This document shows, piece by piece, positions 1 through 9,004 of a DNA stretch of 64,000 nt. The stretch's first letter is position 1; each line of letters opens with the position of its first letter. Both the position numbers and the translations under genes were made by a program. The stretch comes from UBA7702 sp040776805 (GTDB lineage: Bacteria; Bacillota; Dehalobacteriia; UBA7702). The stretch spans positions 62,001 to 126,000 of the forward strand of contig JAXGZS010000001.1 of the NCBI GenBank assembly GCA_040776805.1. The letters are read 5' to 3'. The notes below the pieces were generated by a model. The model searched no databases. It worked only from the letters and a program-made list of their open reading frames with translations, and was not told the origin of the DNA.

Positions 1-485
1 CCTTTGCCGCTTATCTTGATGAAATCTGTACAAAGTTCGGCATGGACGTCGTCTTTATCATCATGCAGCGCTCCCACGATTTTGAAGTCAGCGTTAAGGT
101 GCAGCGGTTGATGAAAAGGAAATCCTATTTGCTGATTGGTGATTATACACCGGGGGAAATTTTAGGAATTACCGGAGAAATGGACTATATTCTCAGTATG
201 CGTCTGCATACTTTGATTTTCGCCGCCAAGCAGCGTATTCCGATGATCGGCTATGTCTACGACCCGAAGATCTCCCATTACCTTGACCAATTGGGGATGC
301 TCTCTGCCGGAGAAATCAACGCTTTCGATAAGAACGCTTCGGTGGCGCTCTTTACCGAACTGGTTCAATGCAGGGAACAGTATATTGAGATTCTCAATGA
401 GCATACCTGTCTGTTGGAAAAGAACGCGAATCAAAACAATGAGTATCTTCTTGCTTTGATGGAGCAATCACGGAATAAGTCATAA
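1..485 (+). CDS. csaB: Polysaccharide pyruvyl transferase CsaB, C-terminal part
   Basis: The frame is open to the window edge, so only the last 160 or so residues are present and the true start lies outside. The MRLHTLIFAA stretch followed by P-MIGYVYDPK is the conserved C-terminal motif of the CsaB/polysaccharide pyruvyl transferase family, which adds ketal-pyruvate to secondary cell-wall polymers so that SLH domains can bind them. That matches the SLH protein encoded at 11684-17629. A bidirectional terminator follows the stop directly. The family call is firm; the exact acceptor polymer is inferred from the family. Confidence 0.85.
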   Translation, partial: FAAYLDEICTKFGMDVVFIIMQRSHDFEVSVKVQRLMKRKSYLLIGDYTPGEILGITGEMDYILSMRLHTLIFAAKQRIPMIGYVYDPKISHYLDQLGMLSAGEINAFDKNASVALFTELVQCREQYIEILNEHTCLLEKNANQNNEYLLALMEQSRNKS

Positions 486-493
486 AAAGAATA

Positions 494-523
494 AAAAGAC
501 GCGCCCTAAAAGGACGCGTCTTT
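494..523. terminator. Bidirectional terminator between convergent genes
   Basis: A GC-rich stem (AGACGCG with CGCGTCT, loop of about 11 bases) is flanked by an A-run on the left and a T-run on the right. It lies between csaB (plus) and the kinase gene (minus), so it can serve both. Confidence 0.8.
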
Positions 524-539
524 CAACTTTAAAGGAAGT

Positions 540-1793
540 TTATTTGATTTTCGCAATCAGGGCGCGAACGGCTTCTTCGTTATTCTGCAACCATTTCAAG
601 CCGCTGACCTGATGCTGCATGTAGTAACGGTATTCGTAAGAGGGCAGCGTCATATCGAGGTAGAACGCTTCGGAGCACCATTTTACAAGATACATATTAC
701 CCATGATCAGCAGTTCATACAAGTATTTCTTTTCAAGTTCGCCGATGGGGGCAAGACCGCCGAGTTTTCTCAATTCTTCATTATAGGTATTGATGAATTC
801 AACAATGCCTTCCATATCCATGGCGCCGTTGCCCATCGCATCCCAGGAGCTGAAGAAATAAACCATGCCGAGGCCGAATTCAAAGAGACGGATGTCCATT
901 TTAGCCCAGTCGAAGTCAAAGATGCCGGTGACGATTAAGTCTTTGTCATACTTGACGTTGCCGGGATGGAAGTCGCACTGCAAGGGGCAAACAGGCATTT
1001 TTTTGAGGTCTTCTTCCGGAATAAAAACATCCTTGCATACGGATTTGATGTAGGGAAGTTCAGCTGCGAAATACTGCGTGTATTCGTTGTCGACACCGGC
1101 TTTGGCGTAGGCGTCGCTCCAATTCTGGAAGGTGGTGGGCCATTCTCTCATCAAACCGTCGATGCGGGATTCGGCTCTTTCATATTTTTCGGGATCAAAG
1201 TCGCGTACCGAGTTATGGAGTTCGGCCAAAAGTTCGGCAATGCTGTTGTAGGAAGCGGGCGCCATCTTGTTGTTGATCCAATCGTAAGCGGGATCACCTT
1301 CGATGAATTCGTAAACCGCAAAGTAATATTTTTCATATTCACCGTTTTCCATCTTTTGGTCGCGGTGATAGTAGGAGCTGCCGTCTTTGCCGGGGATCGG
1401 CAGAGCGCCGCGTTCAAAACCCTGTGCTCTGGCGTAAGTGAGAAGTTTATGTTCCAGGATCAACTCGTTCAGGTCTTTGTTGCGCATATATTTTCTAAAG
1501 AACCAGGTTTGTCTCTGCCCGTCCTTTTCGGTATATACGCCGAAACTTCTGTTCACATAGCCGCCGAAAATTTCATAGATTTCCTTAACGGTACCGATGT
1601 CATAAAATTCTTCGATCACCTCTTTGATCTGGAAATAGAGATAGCTTTTTTCCGCGGCCAGTTTCATGTCGCAGATCCTGGCTTCCATGTCCGCTAAATC
1701 GTAGAACATGTTCAAAGCCTTGTTCGCGCCGAGTTTACGATACTCCTCCATGATGGAAGTGTTCATTTCGTAATCCTTGACAAAAGTTTTCAT
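540..1793 (-). CDS. Phosphotransferase of the APH/choline kinase fold
   Basis: A 417-residue soluble protein. Near residues 270-295 it carries the catalytic-loop signature CDFHPGNV followed by GIFDFDWA, as in aminoglycoside/choline/homoserine kinases (Brenner-type loop plus the Mg-binding Asp). The first 80 or so residues are charged and helical and are not part of the kinase core. A GGGGG ribosome site lies about 11 bases before the ATG. The substrate is not visible: choline, ethanolamine, an amino alcohol or a sugar are all possible, and resistance to aminoglycosides should not be assumed. It stands alone, downstream of and codirectional with methyltransferase module A but separated from it by several hairpins. 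Confidence 0.75.
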   Translation of the reverse strand: MKTFVKDYEMNTSIMEEYRKLGANKALNMFYDLADMEARICDMKLAAEKSYLYFQIKEVIEEFYDIGTVKEIYEIFGGYVNRSFGVYTEKDGQRQTWFFRKYMRNKDLNELILEHKLLTYARAQGFERGALPIPGKDGSSYYHRDQKMENGEYEKYYFAVYEFIEGDPAYDWINNKMAPASYNSIAELLAELHNSVRDFDPEKYERAESRIDGLMREWPTTFQNWSDAYAKAGVDNEYTQYFAAELPYIKSVCKDVFIPEEDLKKMPVCPLQCDFHPGNVKYDKDLIVTGIFDFDWAKMDIRLFEFGLGMVYFFSSWDAMGNGAMDMEGIVEFINTYNEELRKLGGLAPIGELEKKYLYELLIMGNMYLVKWCSEAFYLDMTLPSYEYRYYMQHQVSGLKWLQNNEEAVRALIAKIK

Positions 1794-2163
1794 GCGTAGA
1801 GAACCCCCTTCATACCTTCACTTCTGTAATAAATATTTGGTTTTTTGCAAAAATTTTTTGTAAACAATTATGCTTGCATTTCTATTGCAAAAAATCCATA
1901 ACCAGCCTCATTGTAGCAAATATATAAGAGAATTGCAATAGAAAATGATAACTTTTTTATACTTTATATGTAGATACTTGCGTGAATCAGGAGGGATCTT
2001 CGCGGGCAGGGGAAGGGCGGCGGGTTTATATTTTCTAAGGGCAGCGCTTAGATGCGCTCCTCCGTATCTTATGCCCTTTGCGACGCTTTTGTTAAGTATG
2101 ATGACGCTGATTTTCGGGGAAAGAGGGAAGAGGGATGCCAAAGAACATCTCCTTCTTTTAACA

Positions 2164-2193
2164 TTAAAGCCCCAGGATTACCTGGGGCTTTAA
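2164..2193. terminator. Strong hairpin, bidirectional terminator
   Basis: AAAGCCCCAGG and CCTGGGGCTTT form a perfect 11-bp stem with a four-base loop (TTAC), with A/T flanks on both sides. It could insulate the kinase gene from module A. Confidence 0.75.
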
Positions 2194-2210
2194 AAGAGAA
2201 GGGATTGGAT

Positions 2211-2235
2211 AAAAAACAGCAGAAACTGTTTTTTT
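2211..2235 (-). terminator. Hairpin with U-run at end of module A
   Basis: AAAACAG and CTGTTTT form a short stem flanked by A-runs and T-runs, so the minus-strand transcript from the mttB operon would end in a U-run. The stem is AT-rich and only moderate on its own. Confidence 0.5.
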
Positions 2236-2254
2236 AATGATCCTTTTGGGATGT

Positions 2255-2282
2255 AGGCTGCGAGTGAGAACACCCGCAGCCT
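2255..2282 (-). repeat. GC-rich stem-loop after mttB stop
   Basis: AGGCTGCG and CGCAGCCT pair around a 12-base loop, about 77 bases beyond the mttB stop. There is no U-run behind it, so it is more likely a 3' stabilising hairpin or processing barrier than a terminator. Confidence 0.5.
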
Positions 2283-2358
2283 TGTCATTTGGGATATCTT
2301 GAAAGTACATGGGGGGTACTTCCATTTCTTTTGCGACAGTCTTTTGTTTGGATGAAAA

Positions 2359-3834
2359 TTAAGCTTTCAGACCTTCTTCCTCTTCTGCTTGGGCGACCAT
2401 GTCGTCCATCAGTTTTTCAGTGCCGGCGGGAAGCGGATCGGGCTTATGGTTTTCCAAAATGTATTTGGCTTGTTCCGTGGCTCTTTCGAGAACACTTTTG
2501 CCGCCCATGGCTTCCCAATTTTCCCGCATTCTGCGGTCAAATACCTTCGGATCCGACTGGACTTTCTTGAAGTTTTCATAGGTGTGCATATGGGTTACAA
2601 ATTCGCCGCCGATACCAACATCCTTGATGACGTCGGTGGCCATGTTGTAATCGCTTACGTCGATCCCTCTTACGACTTGCTTGATCATTTCGGCAATTTC
2701 ATTGTCGATGACGAACTGAGCAAAGTCAAAGGTGATTCCTAATTCCAACATCCCGAGGCCGTAGATGACATTGGCGCCTGCCAATGCCGGCAGCATCGCG
2801 GTGATGGTCTTTTCATGGGCAGCTTGGCCGTCGGCCAACTTGCTGTCTGCCTACCCACCCGCGACCCAGCAGGGAATGCCGTAGAATTGCGCCAGTTTGG
2901 CGACGGCGGCATTGATCATGCCCAGTTCGGGGCAACCCACCGGGGAGCAAGTATATTTCAAATCCATAATCGATGTGGAAGAACCATAAACAACCGGGGC
3001 TCCTTTAACCGTAGCCTGGGAGAGCACGACGGAAGCCAAGGCTTCGGCGTTATGGGTGATCAAGGTACCGGCTAAGGTTACCGGTGTGGTGCCGCCGGCT
3101 AAAGCCATGGAGATGATGGTGATCGGAATACCCAGGCGGGCGCATTCCATGATCATTTCGGTGCTTTCCGGAACCAATTGCAAGGGGCTGATGGGGCAGG
3201 TGATGGTGCTGTAAATGGGGTTTCTGCGATATTCCTCTTCCCCGCCGGCAATATGGCACATCACCTTATAGATTCTGCGCAGGTTTCTCGTGTTGCCGCA
3301 TCCCTGCACCAGGTGTTTGGAGGTATTGGTGATGTTGGTCTGCACTTCATGGAGAGGGGCGATGAGGGCGGGCACATCCTGGGCGGAAACGGCTCTTTCA
3401 TGAATGTCCACCGCGGAGAGGGCGTCTGCCATCAGCGCCGCTTGGCCGCAGTCTTTCTTAGTGCTTCTCCTGTATTCGCCGGTATAGAGGTCATTGATCA
3501 TGATGCCTTCGCCAAAGTTGGTGAAACCGGTGCGATTGTCTTCCAAAACATAACTCTTTTTGGGGTTTCTGGCGGCGAAGGTGATGGTTTTGGGAGCCAA
3601 ACGGATCGCTTCTTCCACCACATAGTTGGGGAAACGCACAACGCTATTCTTTTTGTCAACGATGCAGCCGACGGAAGCAAAGGCTTCCTGGGCGTCGGCG
3701 GCTTTGACGCCGATTCCCACGTCTCTTAAAACTTCGAGGGTGGCAAGGTGCATTGTATACAGCTCATCGTCTGTAAACATGTGTATGCCGAAACCGGAAA
3801 GTTTATTGATCCCGGCATGGAAGTTTTTACTCAT
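2359..3834 (-). CDS. mttB: Trimethylamine methyltransferase family protein with pyrrolysine (MttB)
   Basis: Reading through one in-frame TAG at 2851-2853 gives a 491-residue protein that matches the whole MttB family. The TAG (residue 328) sits in the motif WVAGG-X-ADSKLADGQAA, exactly where MttB of methanogens carries pyrrolysine. Homology continues without change on both sides: LQLVPESTEMIMECARLGIP before, EKTITAMLPALAGAN after. MttB transfers a methyl group from a tertiary amine to a cognate corrinoid protein. The start has an AGGAGG site 8 bases upstream. It is the last gene of module A, 110 bases after the MttB-like gene. Trimethylamine as substrate is inferred from the pyrrolysine; no corrinoid protein gene is adjacent. 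Confidence 0.9.
2851..2853 (-). other. In-frame TAG read as pyrrolysine
   Basis: The amber codon interrupts an otherwise intact MttB frame at the family's pyrrolysine position. A second mttB in this window (34981-36441) has TAG at the same aligned site, which argues against a chance nonsense mutation. Confidence 0.88.
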
Positions 3835-3944
3835 TTTTTTTGTCCTCCTTTATTTAAAGTAAATTGCAATTCTACATTGGTGCGTGGCAGTGATGTTTCT
3901 TTGGTAAAGAAGATTGATCGGCGAGGCAATGGTTCTTGCCGCCC

Positions 3945-5396
3945 TTATTTGCGGTGAATGCAAGCTTCGATGATTGCGTCAACGGCTTTGATTTTTTCGT
4001 CGGAAATCGGTTGCGGATGATGGTTGGCGAGAATGTCGTTGACCAGTATGTGCGCTCTTTCCGTGAAGGTGGAGCGTGTTTCAGCCCAGGTTTCATAGAT
4101 TGCCCGGTCGGAAACGTAGGGTTTCCACAGTTCACTGCGGAGATGTTGCATTGTATGGGGATGTCCCAAGAAGTTGCCGCCGTATTCCGGCATATCCACA
4201 ACGTCATTGACGACGTTGACGGCACAGGTATCGTTGTTCACTTCATAGCCTTTGACGGCGTGTTTGACGAGGGAGGAAACTTCATTGTCGATGACGAGTT
4301 TTTCATAAGAGGCCACGAGGACGTTGTCCAGGGAACCGGCGGCGCCGCAGACGTCTACGCCAACGAGGGCGGGAATTAAGGTGTTATACATGGATTCGAA
4401 AGCGGCTTGGGCGTCACTGATCTTTGCCGCGCAGCTGAAGCCCGTTACGGTGCAGGGCATGTTGTAATAACGCATCAATTCTGCGGATAAAGCGGCGGCC
4501 AAACCCATTTCGGGGGCGGCCCAAAGGCCCATGGCGGTGGACATTTCCATGAAGGTGACCCGGGGGCTCATGATGCAGGGATGGCCGGGTTTTCTTAACT
4601 GGGCGATGATGATCCCGGCAAGAACCTCCGCGTTGTGCATGACAACGGTACCCACCACCGTCATGGGACCGGTGGCGCCGATCATGGGGCAGGGGATGTT
4701 GCCGAAGGGCATGCCGGAGTCAACGATGCTGAGAATGGCGTCGGCGGGATCGTCGGCATATTCCATGGGGCTGATGGGCGATACTTCCAAATAAGCGATG
4801 GGCTTCTTGATGAGTTCTTCTTTGCTGCCCACGGCGGCGGCCAAAACATTGACGACGTCTTCGGTTTCTTTGGCGTCATGGATACAGATGCGCAGAGGTT
4901 TTGTGGTATTTTTGACCATCGCGCCCACTTGAACGGCATTGGCGGCGTGTTCCGGAATGCCCTGGGCGGTGAGGCAGGAAATGATATCGGTGTTGGGCAG
5001 GGCGTCGGCCAAGCGGATGTAATCTTCCAGGTCGGACAGGGAGGTGTTTCTTCTTTTACCGGTTTCGGGATCAATGACGAAGGGCGTACCGACGCAGGTA
5101 TGACTGTAAGCGTTCTTTTGCCCCCATTTGATCTGATTTTTGTCGTCAAGGCCGTAGATCGTAAAACTTCTGGGAGCGTTCTTCAGTGCATTTTCTACAA
5201 TTTCTCTGGGGAAACGGATGCGGCTGCCTTTGCCGCTGATATCATCGGAAACTTCTAAGCCCGCTTCTTTGCAGAAGCTGACGAAGGGTTCCGAAAAACT
5301 CTTAATCCCTGTTGTTTCCAACAGATCCAATGTTGCTTCGTGCATTTTTTTGACATCTTCTTCGGAGCAATAATGTAATCTCGTTGTGTTTCTCAT
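3945..5396 (-). CDS. MttB-family methyltransferase without pyrrolysine
   Basis: A 483-residue homologue of the neighbouring MttB. At the aligned pyrrolysine position it has Ser321 (TVTGF-S-CAAKISDAQAA). This is the COG5598 type that includes glycine betaine methyltransferase MtgB and other quaternary-amine demethylases; these do not need pyrrolysine. I start at 5396, where GGAGG lies 7 bases before ATG; the frame is open 22 codons further upstream but that extension is AT-rich and lacks family similarity. It lies between a BCCT transporter gene and the pyrrolysine mttB, which suggests that a quaternary amine such as betaine, carnitine or choline is imported and demethylated here, with the tertiary amine possibly used by the partner enzyme. 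Confidence 0.85.
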   Translation of the reverse strand: MRNTTRLHYCSEEDVKKMHEATLDLLETTGIKSFSEPFVSFCKEAGLEVSDDISGKGSRIRFPREIVENALKNAPRSFTIYGLDDKNQIKWGQKNAYSHTCVGTPFVIDPETGKRRNTSLSDLEDYIRLADALPNTDIISCLTAQGIPEHAANAVQVGAMVKNTTKPLRICIHDAKETEDVVNVLAAAVGSKEELIKKPIAYLEVSPISPMEYADDPADAILSIVDSGMPFGNIPCPMIGATGPMTVVGTVVMHNAEVLAGIIIAQLRKPGHPCIMSPRVTFMEMSTAMGLWAAPEMGLAAALSAELMRYYNMPCTVTGFSCAAKISDAQAAFESMYNTLIPALVGVDVCGAAGSLDNVLVASYEKLVIDNEVSSLVKHAVKGYEVNNDTCAVNVVNDVVDMPEYGGNFLGHPHTMQHLRSELWKPYVSDRAIYETWAETRSTFTERAHILVNDILANHHPQPISDEKIKAVDAIIEACIHRK

Positions 5397-5552
5397 TTTT
5401 TGACCTCCGTTAATATAATTAAATTTAGTATAATTAAATTGGTTATTGCATTCATATTCCATTCCCCAAAGGGGAAAGGAAGCGGTTGTTTGATTTGTTA
5501 TAGCGTCCGTATCTCATGAAAATGGTACGGGTATTTGATTGCGTGACAATTT

Positions 5553-7241
5553 TTATTTCGCGGTTGAAGTTTCCGCTTGCGATGGCGTTGCGTTATCTTC
5601 GTTTATCGTGATTGTGGTGTCTGGATTTTCCTGGCTTTTTCTTCTTTTTTCCTGGTAAAGCTGCTTTTCATCGTCGAGCATAAAGTATTCTACGATTTCC
5701 TGTTTCGACATATGGCCGAAATCCTCTTTGAGCCATTTGGCACAAGTGATCATGCAGAGCACAATCAACAGGGAGACGGGAATTGCCGTCAGGATCAATA
5801 CCGCCTTAAATCCGCTTAAATCGGCCTGAGCCCACAACAAGCAGAGGGGACAGATCGAAAGCATCGTGGCCCAAAGGACACTGAGCTTTTTGGGCGGGTC
5901 ATCCCAGGTGCGTAGCCCCTTGGTACAGGCTGCTGCCATACTATAAGATGCGGAGTCCATCGTTGTTACCAGCAAAATGAAGCCGGCGGTGAACCAACCC
6001 ACCATGACCAATTTTCCTAAGGGTAGTGAGGTTATGATATCGGATACGAGTCCGTATTGATTGCCGGTGTTATAAAACGTGTCCAGGAATGTGCCGTTGC
6101 TACCGATGGTGTTGAAATCAAATCCTTTGAGCAGGATTTCTCCGAGACCATAATTGGAAATGGTGCCGAAGAAGAGAACGGAACCGGCGGTTCCGGCTAA
6201 GATCACGGTGAGGATCACCGAGCGGATGGAACGTCCCGCAGAGCACTTTGCGATGAAGACCCACATAACCGGGGCCAATCCCAGCCACCAGGCCCAATAG
6301 AAGATCGTCCATTCCTGAGGGAAGCCCCCCGACGCCCTGGTGGGATCGAGATAAAAGAGCATCTGCAAAAAATTTTTCAGGCTTAAACCGAAGGACTGTA
6401 CGGTGTTTTCAATCTCAAAAATGGGATGGCCGAAAATTAGGAAATAGCCGACGAGGACAAAGGAAATGTAAATGCAAAGCTTCGAAAGCACCAATATTCC
6501 TTTGCCAATCCCGGAGCAGGCGCTCCAAGTGAACATCGCGGTAATCAGAAGCGTCAGAACGAAGAAAGTCAGAAAGTTCTCCGGCGTGTCGATCAGATTG
6601 TGCGTAATATTTCCCAACATCGGAATGCCGGTGCCGAAAGAAATCGTGAGACCGCCTAAAATACCGAAAATGAAAACGATGTTGATGCCGGTGCCCAAAT
6701 GTCCGTAAACTCTGTTTCCCAGGACGCCCTCACAGGCGCCTTGGATGGTAAGTCCTTCTTTTTTACGAACAAAGTAGCGATATGCGATGGGCACGACACC
6801 GGTAGCGTAAACGCTCCAGGCGGGGATGCCCCAGTGAAAGAAGCTGTAAGCGACGGCAATATCGGCTGTTTCCTGCATGTCAAAACCGAAGGGGCGGAGC
6901 CAGGTAACGTAATATGCCCACTCGATGGCGGACCAGAAAAGAATACTGGTACCCATGGCGGCGCAGAAGATCATGGCAATCCAGCCGAAGGTGGAATATT
7001 GTGGCTTTACTTTGCCTAAGCGAATGCTGCCGTATTTTGAGAATGCCAGCCATACATTATAAAAAAGCATGGCGGCCACAAAAACAATGAAAAAAGAGCC
7101 AAGATAATAAATCACGAAGTCTTTTGCCGAAACCAGACTGGTGACCACAAGTTTCGGCGAGGCAATGGTTGAAATAACCAATAATGCCAATAAGGCAACG
7201 CTGACGATAATTGTTACGTAATCAATCTTTTGAGTTTTCAT
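5553..7241 (-). CDS. BCCT family betaine/carnitine/choline transporter
   Basis: About 562 residues with roughly 12 membrane segments. The family signature is seen in the segment FYWAWWLGLAPVMWVFIAKCSAGRS and in the N-terminal FGWIAMIFCAAMGTSILFWSAIEW region (quoted in parts: WAWWL, GLAPVM, ISAGR-like SAGRS). BCCT carriers move quaternary ammonium compounds by sodium or proton symport or by substrate/product exchange. The cytoplasmic tail (about residues 500-562) is hydrophilic and rich in Glu, Lys and Thr. The start at 7241 has AGGGGAT about 6 bases upstream. In module A it precedes two methyltransferase genes, so it likely brings in their substrate. Confidence 0.9.
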   Translation of the reverse strand: MKTQKIDYVTIIVSVALLALLVISTIASPKLVVTSLVSAKDFVIYYLGSFFIVFVAAMLFYNVWLAFSKYGSIRLGKVKPQYSTFGWIAMIFCAAMGTSILFWSAIEWAYYVTWLRPFGFDMQETADIAVAYSFFHWGIPAWSVYATGVVPIAYRYFVRKKEGLTIQGACEGVLGNRVYGHLGTGINIVFIFGILGGLTISFGTGIPMLGNITHNLIDTPENFLTFFVLTLLITAMFTWSACSGIGKGILVLSKLCIYISFVLVGYFLIFGHPIFEIENTVQSFGLSLKNFLQMLFYLDPTRASGGFPQEWTIFYWAWWLGLAPVMWVFIAKCSAGRSIRSVILTVILAGTAGSVLFFGTISNYGLGEILLKGFDFNTIGSNGTFLDTFYNTGNQYGLVSDIITSLPLGKLVMVGWFTAGFILLVTTMDSASYSMAAACTKGLRTWDDPPKKLSVLWATMLSICPLCLLWAQADLSGFKAVLILTAIPVSLLIVLCMITCAKWLKEDFGHMSKQEIVEYFMLDDEKQLYQEKRRKSQENPDTTITINEDNATPSQAETSTAK

Positions 7242-7441
7242 GTGTAAATCCCCTGTTCGTGGAAGACTTATTATCATTGGAGAATACCGTTATGGTTTCG
7301 CCTAATCTTCCGTATAGGCATCGGCGCACTTTCTGCCCTCTCTTTTCTCTTTGTGCTGCGCCCGGATGCCGCTTAATTGAATGGTGTTTGATAGGGGCAC
7401 ACCATTGAAATTAAATTTGATCGTCCACGTTTTGTTTTTAT

Positions 7442-7499
7442 TTTCCGCCGCTGCTTTAAGAAACCCTTTAGGGGTCTACTTAAAGCAGCGGCGCGGAAA
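7442..7499. repeat. Long imperfect inverted repeat before the BCCT gene
   Basis: Arms TTTCCG-CCGCTGCTTTAAG and its complement (the right arm has two extra bases) enclose a loop that itself contains CCCTTTAGGG. No U-run follows on either strand. It lies in the 322-base gap between the TauE-type gene and the BCCT gene, inside the presumed module A transcript. The remaining gap sequence shows nothing else I can name. Confidence 0.6.
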
Positions 7500-7563
7500 G
7501 GAATGAGACTATTGATTGGTGATAAGTAGCCTTTGTTGATCTGTTGGATTTTTGAGGAATGAA

Positions 7564-8496
7564 TTAAGGGGAAGTCTGCGTCCCTGTATCTACCCCGCAG
7601 GCGCATTTCGCTTCACCTGGTATCACTCCTTTGTTTTTGGTGGCGTCTCGCAGCATGGTGTAAGAAGTATAAATGAGTACGACGACGACGAGCCATTTGA
7701 GCCAGTAAATTGGGATGGAAACGACGAGGAAATATGCGCTGAAGGTACCGATAAGACCAAGGGTATTGCAGACCAAAGCCTGCTTTTTGCTGTAGCGGCC
7801 TTCTTTGATGAATCTGAAAGCGGCGACAGGGATTAAGAACATACAGGTGCCGTACATGACGGGGTAAGCGATGACGGGATTCACGCCCATCAGGCAGATC
7901 ATGGCCAGCATCGGCGCGTAGCAGCCAATGCCCAGGCACATCAGAGCGCCCAGAATGGCGCAGATGACGCAGGCGATCACTAATTTCCAGCCATAAAGGC
8001 CGATGGCGGTACCGCCTTCATTGGGTAAGAGACCGAGCTGACCCGAGGTGATGACGATGGCGACGATGATGAGGGCAATGCCCATGCCGTAACGGATGCC
8101 GGTGAGGTTGAGTTTGCAGACGAATTTAGCGCCTAAGAAGGAGCCGATACTGGAGGCGATCACCATGGCGATGAGGGTCATGATGTCCATCTCAATGGTA
8201 TTGATAAAGAGCAGTGTGCCGACGCCGGTGACGGTGAGGGCACAGGTGTTGAGAGTTCCCGGAATCATAAGGTCATCGACGAGTTTGAATTTTTTGAAGG
8301 CTGCAGTTTGGGGACCGTAAGAGCCGACACCGAGAAGATCAAAAAATTCAGTGATTACGGAGACAATGGTCAGTCCGATATATTTGTCCTTGCCGCGTAA
8401 TTCGTTCTTGTGTTTGTAGAGATCATAGCCAAGATAACTACAAACGGCGACCATCATAAGGACGGTTGCAATTTGATAACCGATTAATGCAGTCAT
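7564..8496 (-). CDS. TauE/SafE-type membrane permease
   Basis: A 310-residue protein with about eight hydrophobic segments and the family pattern of an N-terminal half (FFDLLGVGSYGPQTAAFKKF) and a repeated C-terminal half. TauE/SafE (COG0730) proteins export or import small organic anions such as sulfonates or sulfoacetate; the substrate here is unknown. GAGGAG lies 10 bases before the ATG. It is the first gene after a sigma-54 promoter (8657-8673) and so leads module A. Linking it to methyl-group metabolism rests on position only. Confidence 0.82.
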   Translation of the reverse strand: MTALIGYQIATVLMMVAVCSYLGYDLYKHKNELRGKDKYIGLTIVSVITEFFDLLGVGSYGPQTAAFKKFKLVDDLMIPGTLNTCALTVTGVGTLLFINTIEMDIMTLIAMVIASSIGSFLGAKFVCKLNLTGIRYGMGIALIIVAIVITSGQLGLLPNEGGTAIGLYGWKLVIACVICAILGALMCLGIGCYAPMLAMICLMGVNPVIAYPVMYGTCMFLIPVAAFRFIKEGRYSKKQALVCNTLGLIGTFSAYFLVVSIPIYWLKWLVVVVLIYTSYTMLRDATKNKGVIPGEAKCACGVDTGTQTSP

Positions 8497-8656
8497 GTGA
8501 TATACTCCTCTTCCTGTTATTTACCTGTCGACAGTGGAATAGCCAGATTTCGGTGTGTGGGGCTCACGACTACCGCAAAAGGAAAAGCGGTGTTTTGTAT
8601 CACCTTTTTTGCCGAATATAGACCATGCGCGCGTTTGGCCTTCTGGCCTATAATAA

Positions 8657-8673
8657 TGCAATAAGCTTGCCAA
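8657..8673 (-). promoter_or_regulatory. Sigma-54 (-24/-12) promoter of module A
   Basis: On the minus strand the site reads TTGGCAAGCTTATTGCA: GG and GC are exactly 10 bases apart and both boxes (TTGGCA, TTGCA) fit the RpoN consensus. It lies about 160 bases before the TauE-type gene, and a sigma-54 activator gene lies just upstream. Confidence 0.82.
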
Positions 8674-8789
8674 AAATCGCTGTTTTGTCGAATTGAGAGG
8701 AAATAATTGCTTTATATCGATAAAAGAGGAGTTGGTGGAGGGAAGGGCGCCTTTTATAGCTCGCGAAAAAAGGGAATCAAAAAGAAAAA

Positions 8790-8830
8790 GGGGATGAAAT
8801 CTCGATCAAATGATGAAATATTTCATCCCC
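8790..8830. repeat. Inverted repeat upstream of the sigma-54 promoter
   Basis: GGGGATGAAAT and ATTTCATCCCC, 11-bp perfect arms, 19-base spacer. It lies 117 bases upstream of the promoter, a usual distance for an enhancer-type activator site or for a regulatory hairpin. Confidence 0.5.
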
Positions 8831-8886
8831 AGGATAACTTTTGTGATTGGTTAGTGCAAATATTTTGATAATGGCAGGATAATTAC

Positions 8887-8922
8887 AATAACAAAAGTGA
8901 TTAAAGGAATACTTTTGTTATT
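8887..8922. promoter_or_regulatory. Candidate activator site (12-bp dyad)
   Basis: AATAACAAAAGT and ACTTTTGTTATT are perfect 12-base arms with a 12-base spacer; a third half-site AACTTTTGT lies at 8836-8844. The spacing of about 215 bases to the sigma-54 promoter fits an upstream activating sequence for the activator encoded next door. Binding is inferred. Confidence 0.5.
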
Positions 8923-8951
8923 ATTCCTGTTAAAAGAAGGTCGGAATGACG

Positions 8952-8986
8952 CAAACAGCGGCCTGTATCTTCACGGCCGCTGTTTG
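8952..8986 (-). terminator. Hairpin at the end of the activator gene
   Basis: CAAACAGCGGCC and GGCCGCTGTTTG are perfect 12-bp arms 19 bases beyond the regulator stop. The U-run on the minus transcript is weak, so termination efficiency is uncertain. Confidence 0.55.
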
Positions 8987-9004
8987 TTGATTTGCTTTAT
9001 GGTG

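Larger units (their letters stand above)
1794..2358. other. Intergenic stretch with several hairpins
   Basis: I see no convincing gene here. The part next to the kinase gene (1800-1950) is very AT-rich and probably holds its promoter, but I cannot pick boxes with confidence. The part next to the methyltransferase stop (2164-2282) holds three stem-loops, listed separately, which likely end module A. Confidence 0.6.
8497..9004. other. Regulatory gap between activator and module A
   Basis: No gene seen. The 508 bases hold the sigma-54 promoter, two dyads and the hairpin listed separately; the sequence between 8520 and 8650 shows nothing further. Confidence 0.7.

Noticed and set aside
966..1697. 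A 243-residue open frame on the plus strand
   Set aside because: Antisense to the APH-fold kinase, no ribosome site, composition of a shadow frame.
2359..3834. mttB as a pseudogene split in two by a stop codon
   Set aside because: The stop is TAG at the exact pyrrolysine position, the frame continues without shift, and a second mttB has TAG at the same site.
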